Notes: generated by a model from the letters alone, not told the origin. Positions 44,009 to 55,999 are shown, numbered from the stretch's first letter. The stretch: 64,000 nucleotides of DNA from Alitta virens (GCA_932294295.1 OW028574.1:54496797-54560796), one strand, 5' to 3'. Numbers and translations: made by a program.

Positions 44009-44990
44009 ATGTACACAGGCAGTGACCTTCAGAGGGCCACTCGTCGCCCAGATAGTGTCTCATTCTATCGTGTAAATTTAAAGGAGGGAAAAAAAAAATT
44101 GATAAAAATTTATCATTCATATATTTTAAGGGAAACTCTGAGAAACTGGCCTAGTGTCAAATTTACTGCTAGGAATGTACTGCTCAATAATTCCTGGAAT
44201 TGGCTTTCTACACTCATAACCCTGAAAGTGTTTGTTTGTTCAAATGCTACCTTGATAAGGGGCCCTCTTGTTTCTTTCCATTTAGGGCAGATCATTAGAC
44301 AGTGTAATTCATCTTCTACTTGTTGCAAGTTACAGTTATCACAGGTAAGTTCTTCTTCTTAAGGACGTTTATGCCTACCTAATTCTATATTCAAGTTATG
44401 TGAACTTAGCCTGAATCTGGCATTGTTACAGTAAAGTGATTTTGGTAAACCTAGATTAAGGTAAGGTTCTAAACGCACGTCTTTTTTAAATGTTTTATAA
44501 GTTCTTAGTTTCGGGTATTGATTTTAGCAAAAAGGTAAAACTGGGCTTCCATTTATATTGTTATCCTGTAGAATCTTTATTAGCTTGCTATACCAGCACA
44601 CATTTTTAATTGCTTTTGAATGTAAATATTTGATAGCTGATACATGTTGTCTAACTATCAGAGGATATCTTCCAGTATCAGCTAAAACTCCTACTGTTAA
44701 GCTTTAGTTTCTAACACTTGAAATATTTTTTAAGAACTTTAACTGGATCTTTTCTACCTCATCTATCTTTTTATTACTACACCACATTTCACTGTTATAC
44801 TCTAGGATAGGGAGAACATGTGTGTCAAACATCTTTAAAGCTAATTTAGGTGCCAAGAAACCTACAGCTTTTTTTATGTTATCATTTAGCAAATGTAATG
44901 CTCTTTGTGCCTGAGTTGCTAGATTTTGGTACATCTTCGAGCATATGTTACGAGAAGTACACAGTACATGTCCATGTGTCAGTACACAGT
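44009..44990 (-). mobile_element. LINE 3' fragment (reverse transcriptase C-terminus)
   Basis: Minus-strand frames encode LNDNIKKAVGFLAPKLALKM, FDTHVLPILEYNSEMWCS and VEKIQLKFLK (44704-44934), then after several broken frames QQVEDELHCLMICPKWKETR (44113-44328). These are the thumb and C-terminal zinc-knuckle parts of a non-LTR retrotransposon. It is 5' truncated, with stops and frameshifts. Confidence 0.8.
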
Positions 44991-45249
44991 TGTGTCAATT
45001 ATTTGCAATACTTGGCTCTCAAGCAAGAATTTACTGCATGTTTTATTTCTTTTGTTAAAGATCATTACTTTAGTTTACTTGTGTTCACAATTATAAGCCA
45101 TTTTTGGCAGAATATTTTTTCACATTTCTCAGCAAGGTTTGCATTCCTGTATAGCTGTCAGATAGTAGAACTAAGTCATCAGCCACCCCTCCGTTGGCCA
45201 AGTTCTATGCCCCATCCAACCCATCCAAGTGCTTTAATTCAATGCTTTT

Positions 45250-45385
45250 AGTCTGAAGTTAACCCTGCTTATATGACCATCTGCTACAGGTAGACGTAAT
45301 GATGAGATGACCGCTGCTTGGAGTCCACACCATGTCACACATTTACTCCATCGGTGGGGTCTTTCACTTGCCCCAGGTTAGGTCT
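45250..45385 (-). mobile_element. SINE family 1 fragment
   Basis: TTATATGACCATCTGCTACA, GTAGACGTAATGATGAGATG and GGTGGGGTCTTTCACTTGCC match the tail-side half. Confidence 0.75.
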
Positions 45386-45389
45386 TCTC

Positions 45390-46460
45390 ATAGTTTCATA
45401 TCAAATTTTGGAAAACATTGCAATGGAAATTGTGTGCTCAAAATGTACCTAATCTTGTATCGGATTACACATGAATGATGTGGTACCAAATTAATAAATG
45501 TCTTATTAACATCTACTTTTTTGGGTCAAGTGACAGTTGTAGTATTTACTGATAAGGGGGCCACAAATATTGTGCACAGGGAGACCACTATTTCATACAG
45601 AATTTTGCAGCTTTTATCGAAATGAGTTCACATTTGATTAGGCTCAAAGAAAACCCTTTGAGATCAAGTGGAATATATGGCCTCGAAGTCCTTGATAAGT
45701 GTGGTATCTGAATTAATCCTGGATGTAGTTTCAGACTTGTCTCAATAAACTATGTGTTAATTAGACAAGCTTGATACCACAGAGCCAATTTTGTCTTGAA
45801 AAATGTCACAAAATGTATGGAATCTCCATAATTCGATGAAACATTAATTAATTTTTCTGAAAGACCTATACAAAAATCTCCAGCAAATGATGTACTTTGT
45901 CTGGAGTTTTTGAACAATTTAATGGTGAAATGTTACTTAGCACTTTTTTTATTCTATTAATGTATTTTATGTATAAATTGTGTGATGTTATACTAATGGT
46001 TAGTTGTCAGATTGATCATACACCAAATGCATGTAATGATGATTTGACAAGATTCGAATTCAGTGTTTTTATAAATATTGATATTTGGTTAGTCATATCA
46101 GATCTTTGTGAGGGTAATTAGCCTCCTTGAATGAACCCTTCTGGGGGAATTTTGCTATGACTGAGCTCCTGTCAAACTAGTATTTTCTTAGTATTTATAA
46201 ATGAAATAAACTTTTTTCATTTCATTGTAGGCCAGTGGGAAGGGGTATAAGTGCCCGTCCCAACGTACTAGAGGCTAATTAGGTCATAATTAACTTGCTC
46301 AGATGTATTGGTTTGTATTTCACATCAGATTATAGTTGGCCCTGGGCTGGCAACACTTCATTCAGGACTATTGACCCAATTAGGGATTTCTAGTGAAACA
46401 GTTTAAGTATGAAATGGTTTCCATGTTTTACGCCATTAATAAAACAGCAAACAAATATGA
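45390..46460. other. No gene recognised; 3' flank of the GT61 gene
   Basis: AT-rich sequence without family match. Confidence 0.35.
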
Positions 46461-46462
46461 TA

Positions 46463-47770
46463 TTAATATGCAACAACCCTGCTTAGCATTTTTATTTTAT
46501 CAACAAGAGCTTCTGGGTCATAAATTGAGCTTGCCCATTTGAAACCCTTTAAATTCCAAAGAAAGGGATATTTTTCTTTGTTCGATTTGGCATAAATTTC
46601 CCTTTTAAACTCTTTCGTAATCTCTTTCCTGGGAAAGTATGTTTTGAATATCATATCCCAATCGGGGTGGGATTTCATTGCTCTTAGCTGTTCAGTTTTT
46701 AATCCATTGTAGCCTTTGTAGTCTTCGGAATACATGAAATCTAATCTGTCGTAAGAAAGTTCTAAAAGTTCAGAATTTGTCTGCAGAAATGGGGACCACT
46801 GTAAACCAGCACCGTGTACCCCTACAAGTATATTTGTACATCTGATGATATTCCACTGTTGTGCAAAGGATAGCTCTTCAAATATCACCACTTTGGAATT
46901 GGTGAATCCTGCTTTGAGAACTGCTTGTAACAGTTCATCTATATTTACTATTTTCCGCGTTAGACGTTGAATGAGGGTAACTGTTAATCCAGGCACACAA
47001 GTTGGTGGATATAGATGATCTAGTCTTTCTGTCAAATGAGTTACCACCTCTTTTTCGGGCGTTATAACAGCACCGAATATTCCATAAGGATAACAAGTTC
47101 CATGCTCCATGGCATGATAAACATTATGATCATCTCTGACATTCAAAGCTCTGAAAAAACCATTATATCTTGTCCTGCTTTGGTCAGCTTCGGGCCCAAT
47201 GTAAGGTTTAAATTGCAGCAATTGATTCAGATCAGTAGAGTCCAGTCTATGAGTAAATTTTAATACTCCATATAGGCCTAACATGGTGTATTGTAGTAAG
47301 TGGTACATATTACCAGGCAAGTTAGACGGAATAAAATAACATGGGTAACTGGCAAGACTAAAATGTACTGGTAAGCTTTCCTTTCTAAACTGTACGGACC
47401 ATCTCCTGACATCCGATGACCCGGATATAATCTTCAGTGACACATTTTCATCCTTCTCAGACCCATACACAACAACCAACTTTTCTGATGAAAATTTTCC
47501 AGCTTCTGTCTCCACTAACTTCCCATTGGGTTTGGCAACGATGCAAACATTAGCAAACATTTTTAATCCGTTCTTGATTCCTTTTTTTGATATCTTGAAT
47601 TCTGGATCATGTGCCCTTGTTTGATTTGGCGATGCTCGTTCCAAACGAATAGTCTCAAGTTTTAAAACTTCACTAACGTTTTTTGAGTAATATAACAGTG
47701 TTTTTATCAAAAGTGCGGCTAAGATGAAAAATAAGAAAAAATAAGAAGACATCTTCACTCTGTGTGCCAT
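46463..47770 (-). CDS. GT61-family (DUF563) glycosyltransferase, EOGT/POMGNT2-like
   Basis: An intact single-exon ORF of 435 residues for a Golgi or ER type II membrane enzyme that adds a sugar, probably N-acetylglucosamine, to protein or glycan. Residues 8-28 are the membrane anchor (SSYFFLFFILAALLIKTLLY), followed by a stem and the GT61 core. The family motif is CTNILVGVHGAGLQWSPFL near 311-329, with HGAGL at 319-323, followed by LLELSYDRLDF. Asn31 and Asn109 are in N-x-S motifs. The length is near EOGT-type enzymes, but I cannot say which linkage it makes. The ATG directly follows an acceptor-like CTATTCCATTTCAG, suggesting a 5'UTR intron with the whole coding region in the last exon. There is no ER-retention signal at the C-terminus (RVVAY). 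Substrate is unknown. Confidence 0.85.
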   Translation of the reverse strand: MAHRVKMSSYFFLFFILAALLIKTLLYYSKNVSEVLKLETIRLERASPNQTRAHDPEFKISKKGIKNGLKMFANVCIVAKPNGKLVETEAGKFSSEKLVVVYGSEKDENVSLKIISGSSDVRRWSVQFRKESLPVHFSLASYPCYFIPSNLPGNMYHLLQYTMLGLYGVLKFTHRLDSTDLNQLLQFKPYIGPEADQSRTRYNGFFRALNVRDDHNVYHAMEHGTCYPYGIFGAVITPEKEVVTHLTERLDHLYPPTCVPGLTVTLIQRLTRKIVNIDELLQAVLKAGFTNSKVVIFEELSFAQQWNIIRCTNILVGVHGAGLQWSPFLQTNSELLELSYDRLDFMYSEDYKGYNGLKTEQLRAMKSHPDWDMIFKTYFPRKEITKEFKREIYAKSNKEKYPFLWNLKGFKWASSIYDPEALVDKIKMLSRVVAY

Positions 47771-48189
47771 CTGAAATGGAATAGCAGAAAGTAAAATAAT
47801 TAATATAATAGAGTATTTTGATGTGGCAAGGAAGTCGGAATAAAACTTCCTTACCGTTCAAAATTTTTCTGTGAGTTTTGAAAAAAATACACAGAAATCT
47901 CACTCAGTGTTTCTAGACAGTTTCGACTGACATTTTAGACATTCTGGCTGACACTCAACATGAAATGGACCAAGACTGACAAATTTAGTGATTTTGTAGA
48001 GATGTTGCCTCTGAGAGTGCCTCCAGCCAAATGAGCTCCCTGTCACCAGGGGTAGCACATGCTGGCTTCTTATTGGTCAGGCTGGTCAGGTGACCGGTGG
48101 TCATGTGACCAGGGGGGCATTAATACTCCAGCCACCTGGGGTTCTGGGTCAAGAAGGACTTCCAAAGTTGTATGGATGACCTGTAACAC

Positions 48190-49440
48190 TGGTGCTCCAC
48201 CTGGCATATCAAGATGAACCCTGTCAAGTCTCAGCTCATCTACTGCACCAAGTCTCAGCTCATCTACGGCACCAAGTCTCAGCTCATCTACTGCACCAAG
48301 CGTAGAACCAGGGTCCCAGACCAACTCCAGGAAATTCAACTCTTTGGAACCCCAATCCCGAAGCAAAGCTCCTGGGCCTCACCTTCGCTGCTCCAAAATT
48401 CGACCTCCTGCAACACTGCAAGAACCTGCGGCAGAAAGCAGAGTCCAGAACCAACTTACTGTGCCAACTTACTGTGCCAATATACCCACACTTCTCCATC
48501 TTCATAAAACTTTCATTAGGACAGTTCTAGAAACTGGATATGTTGCCACTGCTCATGCTTACCGTAATTCCTTGTCCCATCTTGCCATTGCAGAAACCAA
48601 AGCACTCAGAGTCGCACTCAAGGCATTCTACACTCCAGGCCAATGGCGTACGTCAAACCAGGACCTCTACAGGATGTATGGAGGACCCTCCATCATCGAG
48701 AGAATCCAAGCTCTAACTTCAACTGCCCTCCTGCAGCGATACTTCGAGTCAACACTCTGCACTGACCTTGACAACATCATCTAACACATGGCATGGCACC
48801 ACAGAGCTACCCATCCAAGAGTATCAGAACTTGTCGATTTGATCAGGCTACATCTTGAAGACAACCTGGAATATTGATCTCTAATCTCTAATCCCTCTCT
48901 TTTCTCTATTTTTCCAGGCACCTGGCACCTGGCGACATCCTCTTCCAAAAATCCACCAACCAATCCTGTTGATTCGGCGCTGAGCCACACCCACAAGAAA
49001 TCAACTCCACAAAGTTTATGTGCCAAAACATCAATCCTTAACACCTGGGGGATGTAGGAGAATCTTCTGATGTAGGAGAATCTTCCTTTTCCCGAACCCA
49101 CCGCTGTTCTGTTCTGGTTCTGGGCCAGTCCTGTCTAGAGTGACACAGCTACCTGTGTAAGATCCTCTGTTTGGCCCCAGACTTGCTAGTCATACAGCCT
49201 CCTGTATAATACTCTGTCTGAGCAGATCTATCTAGTCATTCACTAGAACTTACAGTCAGCCACCTGACTGTCACAGCATAGGACATGCTGTAGTAGAACT
49301 TAGCACTGTTGAAGTCAGACACCTGACTGCCCAAGCATAGGTCATGCTGTAGTGGGCACCACTGTACTGTAATATTTGTGTGTTAATAAATGTATAAACT
49401 CAATGACTGCGTTGCTTCTCAATCATATCAGAGCTAAGGT
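48190..49440 (+). mobile_element. LINE fragment with in-frame 24-bp triplication, and 3' tail
   Basis: Frames encode MNPVKSQLIYCTK, RRTRVPDQLQEIQLFGTPIP and, after frame breaks, LHKTFIRTVLETGYVATAHA, ETKALRVALKAFYTPGQW and IERIQALTSTALLQRYFEST to a stop at 48784. These belong to the connection region of a non-LTR reverse transcriptase. A 24-bp segment is present three times in frame (48225, 48249, 48273). The 3' part has tandem copies of GATGTAGGAGAATCTTC near 49050 and a repeated CACCTGACTG block, and reaches TTAATAAATG near 49383. Confidence 0.75.
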
Positions 49441-49639
49441 CTAGAACAACTTAATGTGGTCACCAGGCCTATAGCAGAGCCAGAACCACTACAATTTTAG
49501 GCTATAGTCATAGCTAGTTAAAAATGCTATGGGGAGATCAGTCATACATTCTAAAAAAAACCATAATAATAAAAATAATATTAAAAATTGTTAAAATGTC
49601 TAAGATCATAATTTGTCTCAATGTTAATGTCTCAGTCCT

Positions 49640-49921
49640 ACTGGGTCGGTTTATTTGACCAGCTGCTAGAGACAGATGTATTGAAGAGATCATCCATCCA
49701 CACCTGATACACATTTACCTCCTAGGTGGAATCTTTTTCTTGCCTCCGCATAGACACCGAGTACAAGGCACCTCCAATTTAACATCTCATTTAATCGACA
49801 TCCAGCTGCTGGGATGTAGCTCATGAAGATTGCCTGGGTCGGGGATCGAACCTGGGACCTTCAGCAGAGCGCTGGCAAATGTGGAATTAACAGATACCCT
49901 AGCCATTAGGCCACCCAGCTG
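49640..49921 (-). mobile_element. tRNA-derived SINE, family 1, near full length
   Basis: Best copy. Read on the minus strand it opens with a tRNA-like head: GCTGGGTGGCCTAATGGC (A-box region) and GGTTCGATCCCCG (B-box, 49841-49852). A body and the tail block near 49660-49690 follow. The polymerase III boxes identify it as a SINE. Confidence 0.85.
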
Positions 49922-49924
49922 TCA

Positions 49925-50870
49925 GTTTAATCAATTGACTCAAAGAAAAAGAAAAAGAAAAGATGACAGCGATCGAAAGTACAACCCATTTCTGCAGGAT
50001 CTGGTAGTTGATCATATGCACCCCATTGCAAGCAAGCACTAATACGTATTATACAATATACATGGATATAATGGAATGCTTACTGTTAACATATAACTTC
50101 TTTACAATGTATTTGTATAATAATTCACATTGTACATATTAATACTATATTTGTGTGACAAATATTTCTAGTATACTTACTGAAACCCAGTTTTGCACTC
50201 ATGTGTGGTAGAAGGGTCATCTAGTCTACGCTTGACTGATGAAATGCAGACTATCATAGAACTTGGCTGTCAGGTTATCTTAATTTGAGACTTCAGTTAA
50301 GTATGAAAATACCAATACAAATAAAATTTTATTTTCTTTGTATGTATTGCAGAGTTGTATTGGTTTATATCTTAGGAAATTATTACGAATTAATAAGCAA
50401 CATTTTGACTTTATCTCTGCCTATTTTAACTGGCGTATATATATATATATATATATTTTTTTTTTCATGAATCTCTATAAGTTACTTGTCCAAAACTTGA
50501 TCATTTTATGTAAAAAAAAAAAAAAAGACTGACTTTGGCAGACATAATTATGAGCTGACAAAGCTATAAATAGTCAACACCATTAAAATGACCTCAAATA
50601 TCTCCAGTGCATAAAATTGTACAACATTGCCAAACCATAAACTTCCCCCCAGAGATGAATTGGGAAATGTAATTAATATAAAACAATCATAAACAGGTCA
50701 TTCGGCAGCTGTTATTAGTTTGAGTGGACGCTGGTCGTTGTTTACAAAAACTTGATAGACAGTTATTATTTTATTCAATCATAATGTTAACGACTTGTAT
50801 ATTTATGATTTTACACGCCAGTGCTTTTATCCTGTCGACAATACACACTGAAACTTCAGAGTAAGCAGGC
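49925..50870. other. No gene recognised
   Basis: AT-rich, with a short TA array near 50440-50453 and an A tract near 50511. No gene. Confidence 0.4.
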
Positions 50871-50872
50871 TA

Positions 50873-51010
50873 TTTATCCATCTATCCATCTATCTAACTA
50901 TCTATCCATCCATCTATATATCTATCAATCTATTTATCTATCTATCTATCTATCTATTTATATATCCATCTAGCTATCCATCCATCTATCTAGCTACCAG
51001 CTATCTAGCT
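50873..51010. repeat. TATC/ATCC tetranucleotide array
   Basis: TATC and CATC units with TAGC variants, followed directly by the GTTAGTC-type repeat cluster. Confidence 0.9.
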
Positions 51011-51159
51011 AAGTAGACTTTTGACTAACTTGCTTTAAAAAAGAAATTACACAATATCACTCAATCTGACTAATGACCTATATAGGACATTGACTAACTC
51101 TGACTAGCTTGTTGAAGTTGACTAACTCGTTAGTCGAAATGACTCATGATAGACACAGT

Positions 51160-52310
51160 CAAAATGTATACAGTTCTAAATATTGTCAAAATATCTAGAT
51201 TTCTTGACAGATAGATTATTATTCAATGGTACACTTTTTTATTGCTACTTACATGGAATAGAAAGAAATTATTTAATTTTGACAGACTAATCCCTCCGGG
51301 TCCAGCTGTTGACTTCTCAGTTCCCAGCTGGCAGCTGTGTGGCCAGCTGCCCCGAGTAATGCAGCATTTTCCACTCGCTGTAACTGGAAACCAGAGAAAT
51401 TGAATTAGCTTTCTGATCAGGAAACTTGAGAATGATTCCCTGGACTTATTGGCAGTCGTGTACGTGAGGATGACGGGTTTCTCTTGGTTTGTTTACTGCA
51501 TTTTTGTAAACACAAGCGTCAACATTTCTGAGTTCTGAGTCCAAATTGAAATTCTGCGCTCTCTCTGCTCAGCATGACCCTGGTGTAAATGATTGTAATT
51601 CCGCGGCACGCCGACAGTGGCGCTAGCGTACAGGTGGAGTATTTTATGAATTAATTCAAAGCATTGTCGTGTATTGTTATCTATGTGATGAGAAACTAGA
51701 AAGTGTTGTTGCAGTTACTAATTGAGACAAAATGGGTGCCCTTGACCCTCTATGTTTCGTTATTTTTAAATCTAATCCAAAGCATCATTGTAATTAATTT
51801 TTGGATCAAATAAATTCATTTTATTGTCATTGTCATTACTGTGGTAGTAGTTATTCATTGTCAAAAAACATAGGCCTAATATATATTTATAAATAGATAA
51901 ATGAAATATAAATCTATGGCACTGCATGGGACAAGTAGTGCAAAAAGTAGTGCACATAAAATGATGACCATTAAAATCAGATCTGCAACATATCTGTTTA
52001 TTCCAGCAAGGTTTTACGTCATTTTAAATACGATATAAGTTGCACAACTGCTTGTAATCAGGAAACTTGGGCAACCGAATGTAAAAAATGGGATGAATTA
52101 CTACTGGTTCATTTATTATTCATTACTTAGTTATTTTTTCACTTTGATGAATTTACAACACTTTCATTAAAATGAAACTGATGCCTCGAATTTCGTTTTT
52201 CCTAATCAGACTCATCTCCCATGGTAATTGTTTTCATAACCTAAATTGTGTGTTTATGCTCCTAACTTGCCAGCCTTCGAGTCTCAGATCAGCAGCACAT
52301 TTATTAGTAA
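51160..52310. other. No gene recognised
   Basis: Mixed AT-rich sequence; short ORFs without family match. Confidence 0.4.
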
Positions 52311-52318
52311 GCCCGAAG

Positions 52319-52721
52319 CAGCGGCGTAGCCAGAATTATGTAATGGGAGGGGGCGTATTACTAGGCGGGAGAGGGGGGGGGGGGGGTTGACTTGAACGTT
52401 TGAAGAGAGAGGGGAAAACAATTTTCATACCAATACTATTAGAACAACAACATGCCAGTGATAGGAAATCATTTCTGAAACACGGGAATTACAAGTTTTT
52501 ATTTATTTTATTATACTTATCGTCTATATTTATAATTTAGCATAATTAGGGCATACATAGGCCTATATTAATGGAAGGCCCCAAGGAGGAGGGGGGCTTT
52601 CACTCTTTTTTTCAGTTTATTTTATTTTATTTTACTATCATTTGTTAATACCCTGCCATGCACTGGGGGTCACTTACCTTCACCTTCACCCCCCCCCCCC
52701 TCCCTCTTGGCTACGCCATTG
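52319..52721. mobile_element. hAT-like MITE
   Basis: Left end CAGCGGCGTAGCCAG at 52319-52333 and right end TTGGCTACGCCATTG at 52707-52721 are inverted copies around GGCGTAGCCA. Flanks GCCCGAAG and GCACGAAA agree at 6 of 8 positions, consistent with an 8-bp target duplication. G and C tracts sit just inside the ends. Confidence 0.6.
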
Positions 52722-53259
52722 GCACGAAATGAATTGATGCGGCTAGCTATGGTGATGTTCACCTAAAAATGACACATTCTCATTTAGCAGGGAATTCCAG
52801 TTTGATGGATGATAATGCAGTACTGATGAAAGAGCGATGGAAATCGGGCGCCGGGGCTACTTAATGGGGATTTAAGGGCAGCATCTGATCGAGGCAAAGT
52901 GATGCAGGGTTGCTGCTGCTGCTGCAAGATCAGATATGCACTCATGCACTTCCACTTTTTAGATCTTTTTTTAACATTAACCTGCAAAGATCATGCACTA
53001 GCAGCAACAGATCTGAGCTTTATTTAAATAGCAAGTTAAGGTTAAGAATGTCAGCCATTTGAATTAAGTTGCTGCAAATTAAGGCTAGAATCTAGAATAT
53101 CAAATTAGTAATGAATGCAAATTGCCTAAGTACCAATTAAAAAGTTATACTATTGGTTGCTTGTAATTCATTTCTTCTAATGAACATAGTTCACATGTAT
53201 TAAAAATTGCGCATAAAGATCAATTATTTCATATGGTATTACTGCCACTAAATTCAAGT

Positions 53260-53331
53260 GGTTCTGTGGTGTAGTGGTTATCACGTCTGCTTCACACGCA
53301 GAAGGTCGCGAGTTCGAAACTCGCCAGAACC
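53260..53331 (+). tRNA. tRNA-Val, anticodon CAC
   Basis: A 72-nt cloverleaf. Acceptor stem GGTTCTG pairs with CAGAACC. The D-arm contains TAGTGGTTATCAC, the anticodon stem TCTGC/GCAGA encloses TTCACAC with anticodon CAC, and the T-arm is GCGAG-TTCGAAA-CTCGC. There is no intron and no encoded CCA. A TTTTT polymerase III terminator follows at 53334. Intact stems indicate a functional gene rather than a SINE head. Confidence 0.96.
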
Positions 53332-53423
53332 TCGTTTTTGATGGTTGCATAAAAAGTCGATGAGGCCATAACACAAATTATCTCAATTTTGCTTCAAACT
53401 TTCAAAATTATTAAATGTTTAGT

Positions 53424-53505
53424 GGAGTAAAATAAAGTAGAATAAAGTAAAGTACAGTAAGGTAATGTTAAGTAAAGTAGAGTAAAGTAAAGTAAGGTAA
53501 CTGCT
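53424..53505. repeat. AGTAA/TAAAG pentamer array, left half
   Basis: Runs of AAAGT/AGTAA. Similar wording (AAAGTAAAGAAGAGTTAAGT) resumes at 55116 after the LINE, so the LINE probably inserted into this array. Confidence 0.75.
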
Positions 53506-55116
53506 AAAGATGTTAGTAAGTTTACAATTGAAAGCTGAAAACAGTGGAAAACCAGCTGGATATGATTGTTTTCCACCTTAAACAGTGCAAATGTGTCACA
53601 ATGAATTAGCTCAGTCTATTGTCATGTTGATAAACAACTGTTTCTGTAAACATGAAAAGAAGTGAAGTATCACCAATATTTAAAAAGAAAGACTTTATGA
53701 AAAAGGAAAATTATAGACCTATCAACATCATTAGCATATTCCCAAAAATATTTAAATCTGTTATTGCTAAACAGATTGAAGACTTTATGTTCCAGTTTTT
53801 AATACCTCGCTTGGAGCATACAGGAAAGGACATGGCTGTAGTCAGAATGCTTACTTCTGCAGTAGATAATTGGAAAGAGGCACTAGATAATAATGATGTT
53901 GTTGGTATGATCTATCGAAGGCTTTTTATGCTATTCCACATGACTTACTAATCGCCAAATTGCACGCTTATGGGTTCTCTATTACATCATGTAGTTTTAT
54001 GCTGAGCTATCTCACTGAAAGGGTGCAAAGAGTAAAAATCAAAGATAAAAGAAGTTCATGGAATATTGTTACATGGGGTATCCCCTAGGGCTCATGCTTA
54101 GGGCCGTTATTATTTAATATTTTTATTAGTGATTTATTTATGAATATAGAACAGGCAAAATTATTTAATTGTACTGATGACAATACTTTAAGTGTCAGTG
54201 GAAATACATTTGATATTGTTATAGACGTAATCCGAGTAAATTTCAAGTTATGTTTTTGAAACCAGCTCGTAATACAATGTCTGTACCAAGCTTATTGCAA
54301 ATAGGAGATACTGTAATTGAAGCTAGTAATGAAGTTACCTTACTTGGTGTCTCAATTGACAATAAATTAAACTTTGATTCGCATGTATTAAACTTATGTA
54401 AAAAAGCTGCTAGGCAATTAAAGATACTTATGAGATTTAAATGTTTACTTAGATTCAAGGAGAAGGACATTTTATTTAAAACTTTTGTACTATCAAATTT
54501 TAACTTTTGTCCAGTAGTATGGAATTTCTGTAGCAAATCATCAAGTAGAAATATAGAGAAAATTCAAGTAAGGGCACTGAGATTTGTGTTCAGTGATTTT
54601 ACACAGAAATCTCACTCAGTGTTTCTAGACAGTAGTACCTACTCAGAGCTCCTAAAAAAAGTGGGTATAAGACTCTGCATGTCAACCGATTAAAGACTAT
54701 AGCTATTGAAGTATTCAAATGTATTCATTAATTAAATCCAGCATCCTTAAATGAAGTGTTTACTGTAAAGGAAAGTAATAGGAATCTAAGAGATCCATCA
54801 ATATTGTTTGTACCAAGATTTAATAGGATCCAATATGGTAAAAAGACTTTTTCGTATTATGGCTCTCACTTATGGAATATATTGCCTAATGAATTGAAAA
54901 GAAATGTAGATTTAGTAAGTTTTAAAAAGTTGTTACACACATGGGAGGGGCCTGCGAGCTCCTGTAGTATTTGCCAACTGTGATTGTTTTTAATTTGTCT
55001 TACTTGTTGTTTTATTATTGTTTTAGTATTGTTTTAGTCACATAATAGCCTTTGTGCTAGTGTTTATTGTTATTTTATTGTGACTTTAAATAAAGATTAT
55101 TATTATTATTATTATA
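53505..55116 (+). mobile_element. LINE fragment with most of a decayed reverse transcriptase
   Basis: Starts inside the region before the polymerase (GKPAGYDCFPP), then SEVSPIFKKKDFMKKENYRP, IFPKIFKSVIAKQIEDFM, and after a frameshift near 53910 DLSKAFYAIPHDLLIAKLHA. A TAG replaces the Gln before GSCLGPLLFNIFISDL. The catalytic YADD box reads CTDD. After a small deletion NPSKFQVMFLKP, LGVSIDNKLNFDSHV and finally WNILPNELKRNVDLVSFKKL, stop at 54983. The 3' end is AATAAAG followed by an ATT run. It is 5' truncated and inactive. Confidence 0.85.
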
Positions 55117-55119
55117 AAG

Positions 55120-55830
55120 TAAAGAAGAGTTAAGTAAAAATAAGATTAAAGCAGGGTAAGGACTTTTTTTCAGCCAGTATGGTCATAATCTGAATACAGA
55201 AAGTGTCTTTCAGTTAGATATCATACCAGTTCAATTGTGTTTGACAGAAAGGGTACAAATAAGATAGAAACACTAGAATCAATAGAAAAAAGCTTTGAAA
55301 TTAGCTAGCTAGAAAGTCACAGCTCTTCTGCCTTGTTCAATCAAAACCCACAATTTGGTGAATAATGAGAAAAGCCTTTCTACAGGAAGATGTTAAGGAA
55401 AGGCGAGTGTCGGTGATTCTGCTAATTGCAGGTGTGTGCCCAAGGCAAGGGGTTGTTAAGGGTCTTGATGTGCATTTTACCCCTTTCTGTCACATCTTTT
55501 TGGGGCTGGATCGTGAGCCAAGGGTTCCTAGGGTGCTTAAGATGAAGAAGGGTTTCATATAAAACCCCCAGTGCAAAGTGCAGACGTCACGCGAGCATGG
55601 TTAAGTGAGATCCAGTGGATCTTATGGGGTATCACAAGGAGCAGCTTTAATTGCTACACATGAGCTACATTAGACCTTGATCTCATCAAGTGTCCTAAAA
55701 TGTCTTCATAACAACTGGGTTTTAAAAAGATTTTTTTTTACTTCACTTTTTTGAGACCTTGATTTATCTCTTAAGAAATTAAGAAATAAAAGAAATGCAA
55801 TAAAATGGTTTTTTTTTGCTCCTTCTGTTA
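55120..55830. other. No gene recognised
   Basis: Pentamer array remnants then unremarkable AT-rich sequence. Confidence 0.4.
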
Positions 55831-55834
55831 TCAT

Positions 55835-55985
55835 GGCTTGCGAGGATATCCGTGTCTATGCTGAGGCAAGTGCAAGACCCCACCAATGGGGTACACTTGT
55901 AACATGGTGTGAACTCCAGCAGGTCGTATCAACTCATCATTACGTCAACCTCTGGATGCAGTTAGTTACGCCAAGTTAACTAAGC
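55835..55985 (+). mobile_element. SINE family 1 fragment
   Basis: Sense copy: GTGTCTATGCTGAGGCAAGT, AAGACCCCACCAATGGGG and TCATTACGTCAACCTCTGG. Confidence 0.75.
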
Positions 55986-55999
55986 TTCAGGCAAGTAGC

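Noticed and set aside
49040..49440. Possible LTR (tandem GATGTAGGAGAATCTTC and CACCTGACTG blocks, TTAATAAATG)
   Set aside because: No second LTR, primer-binding site or polypurine tract is visible. It follows a LINE coding end directly, so it is treated as LINE 3' sequence.
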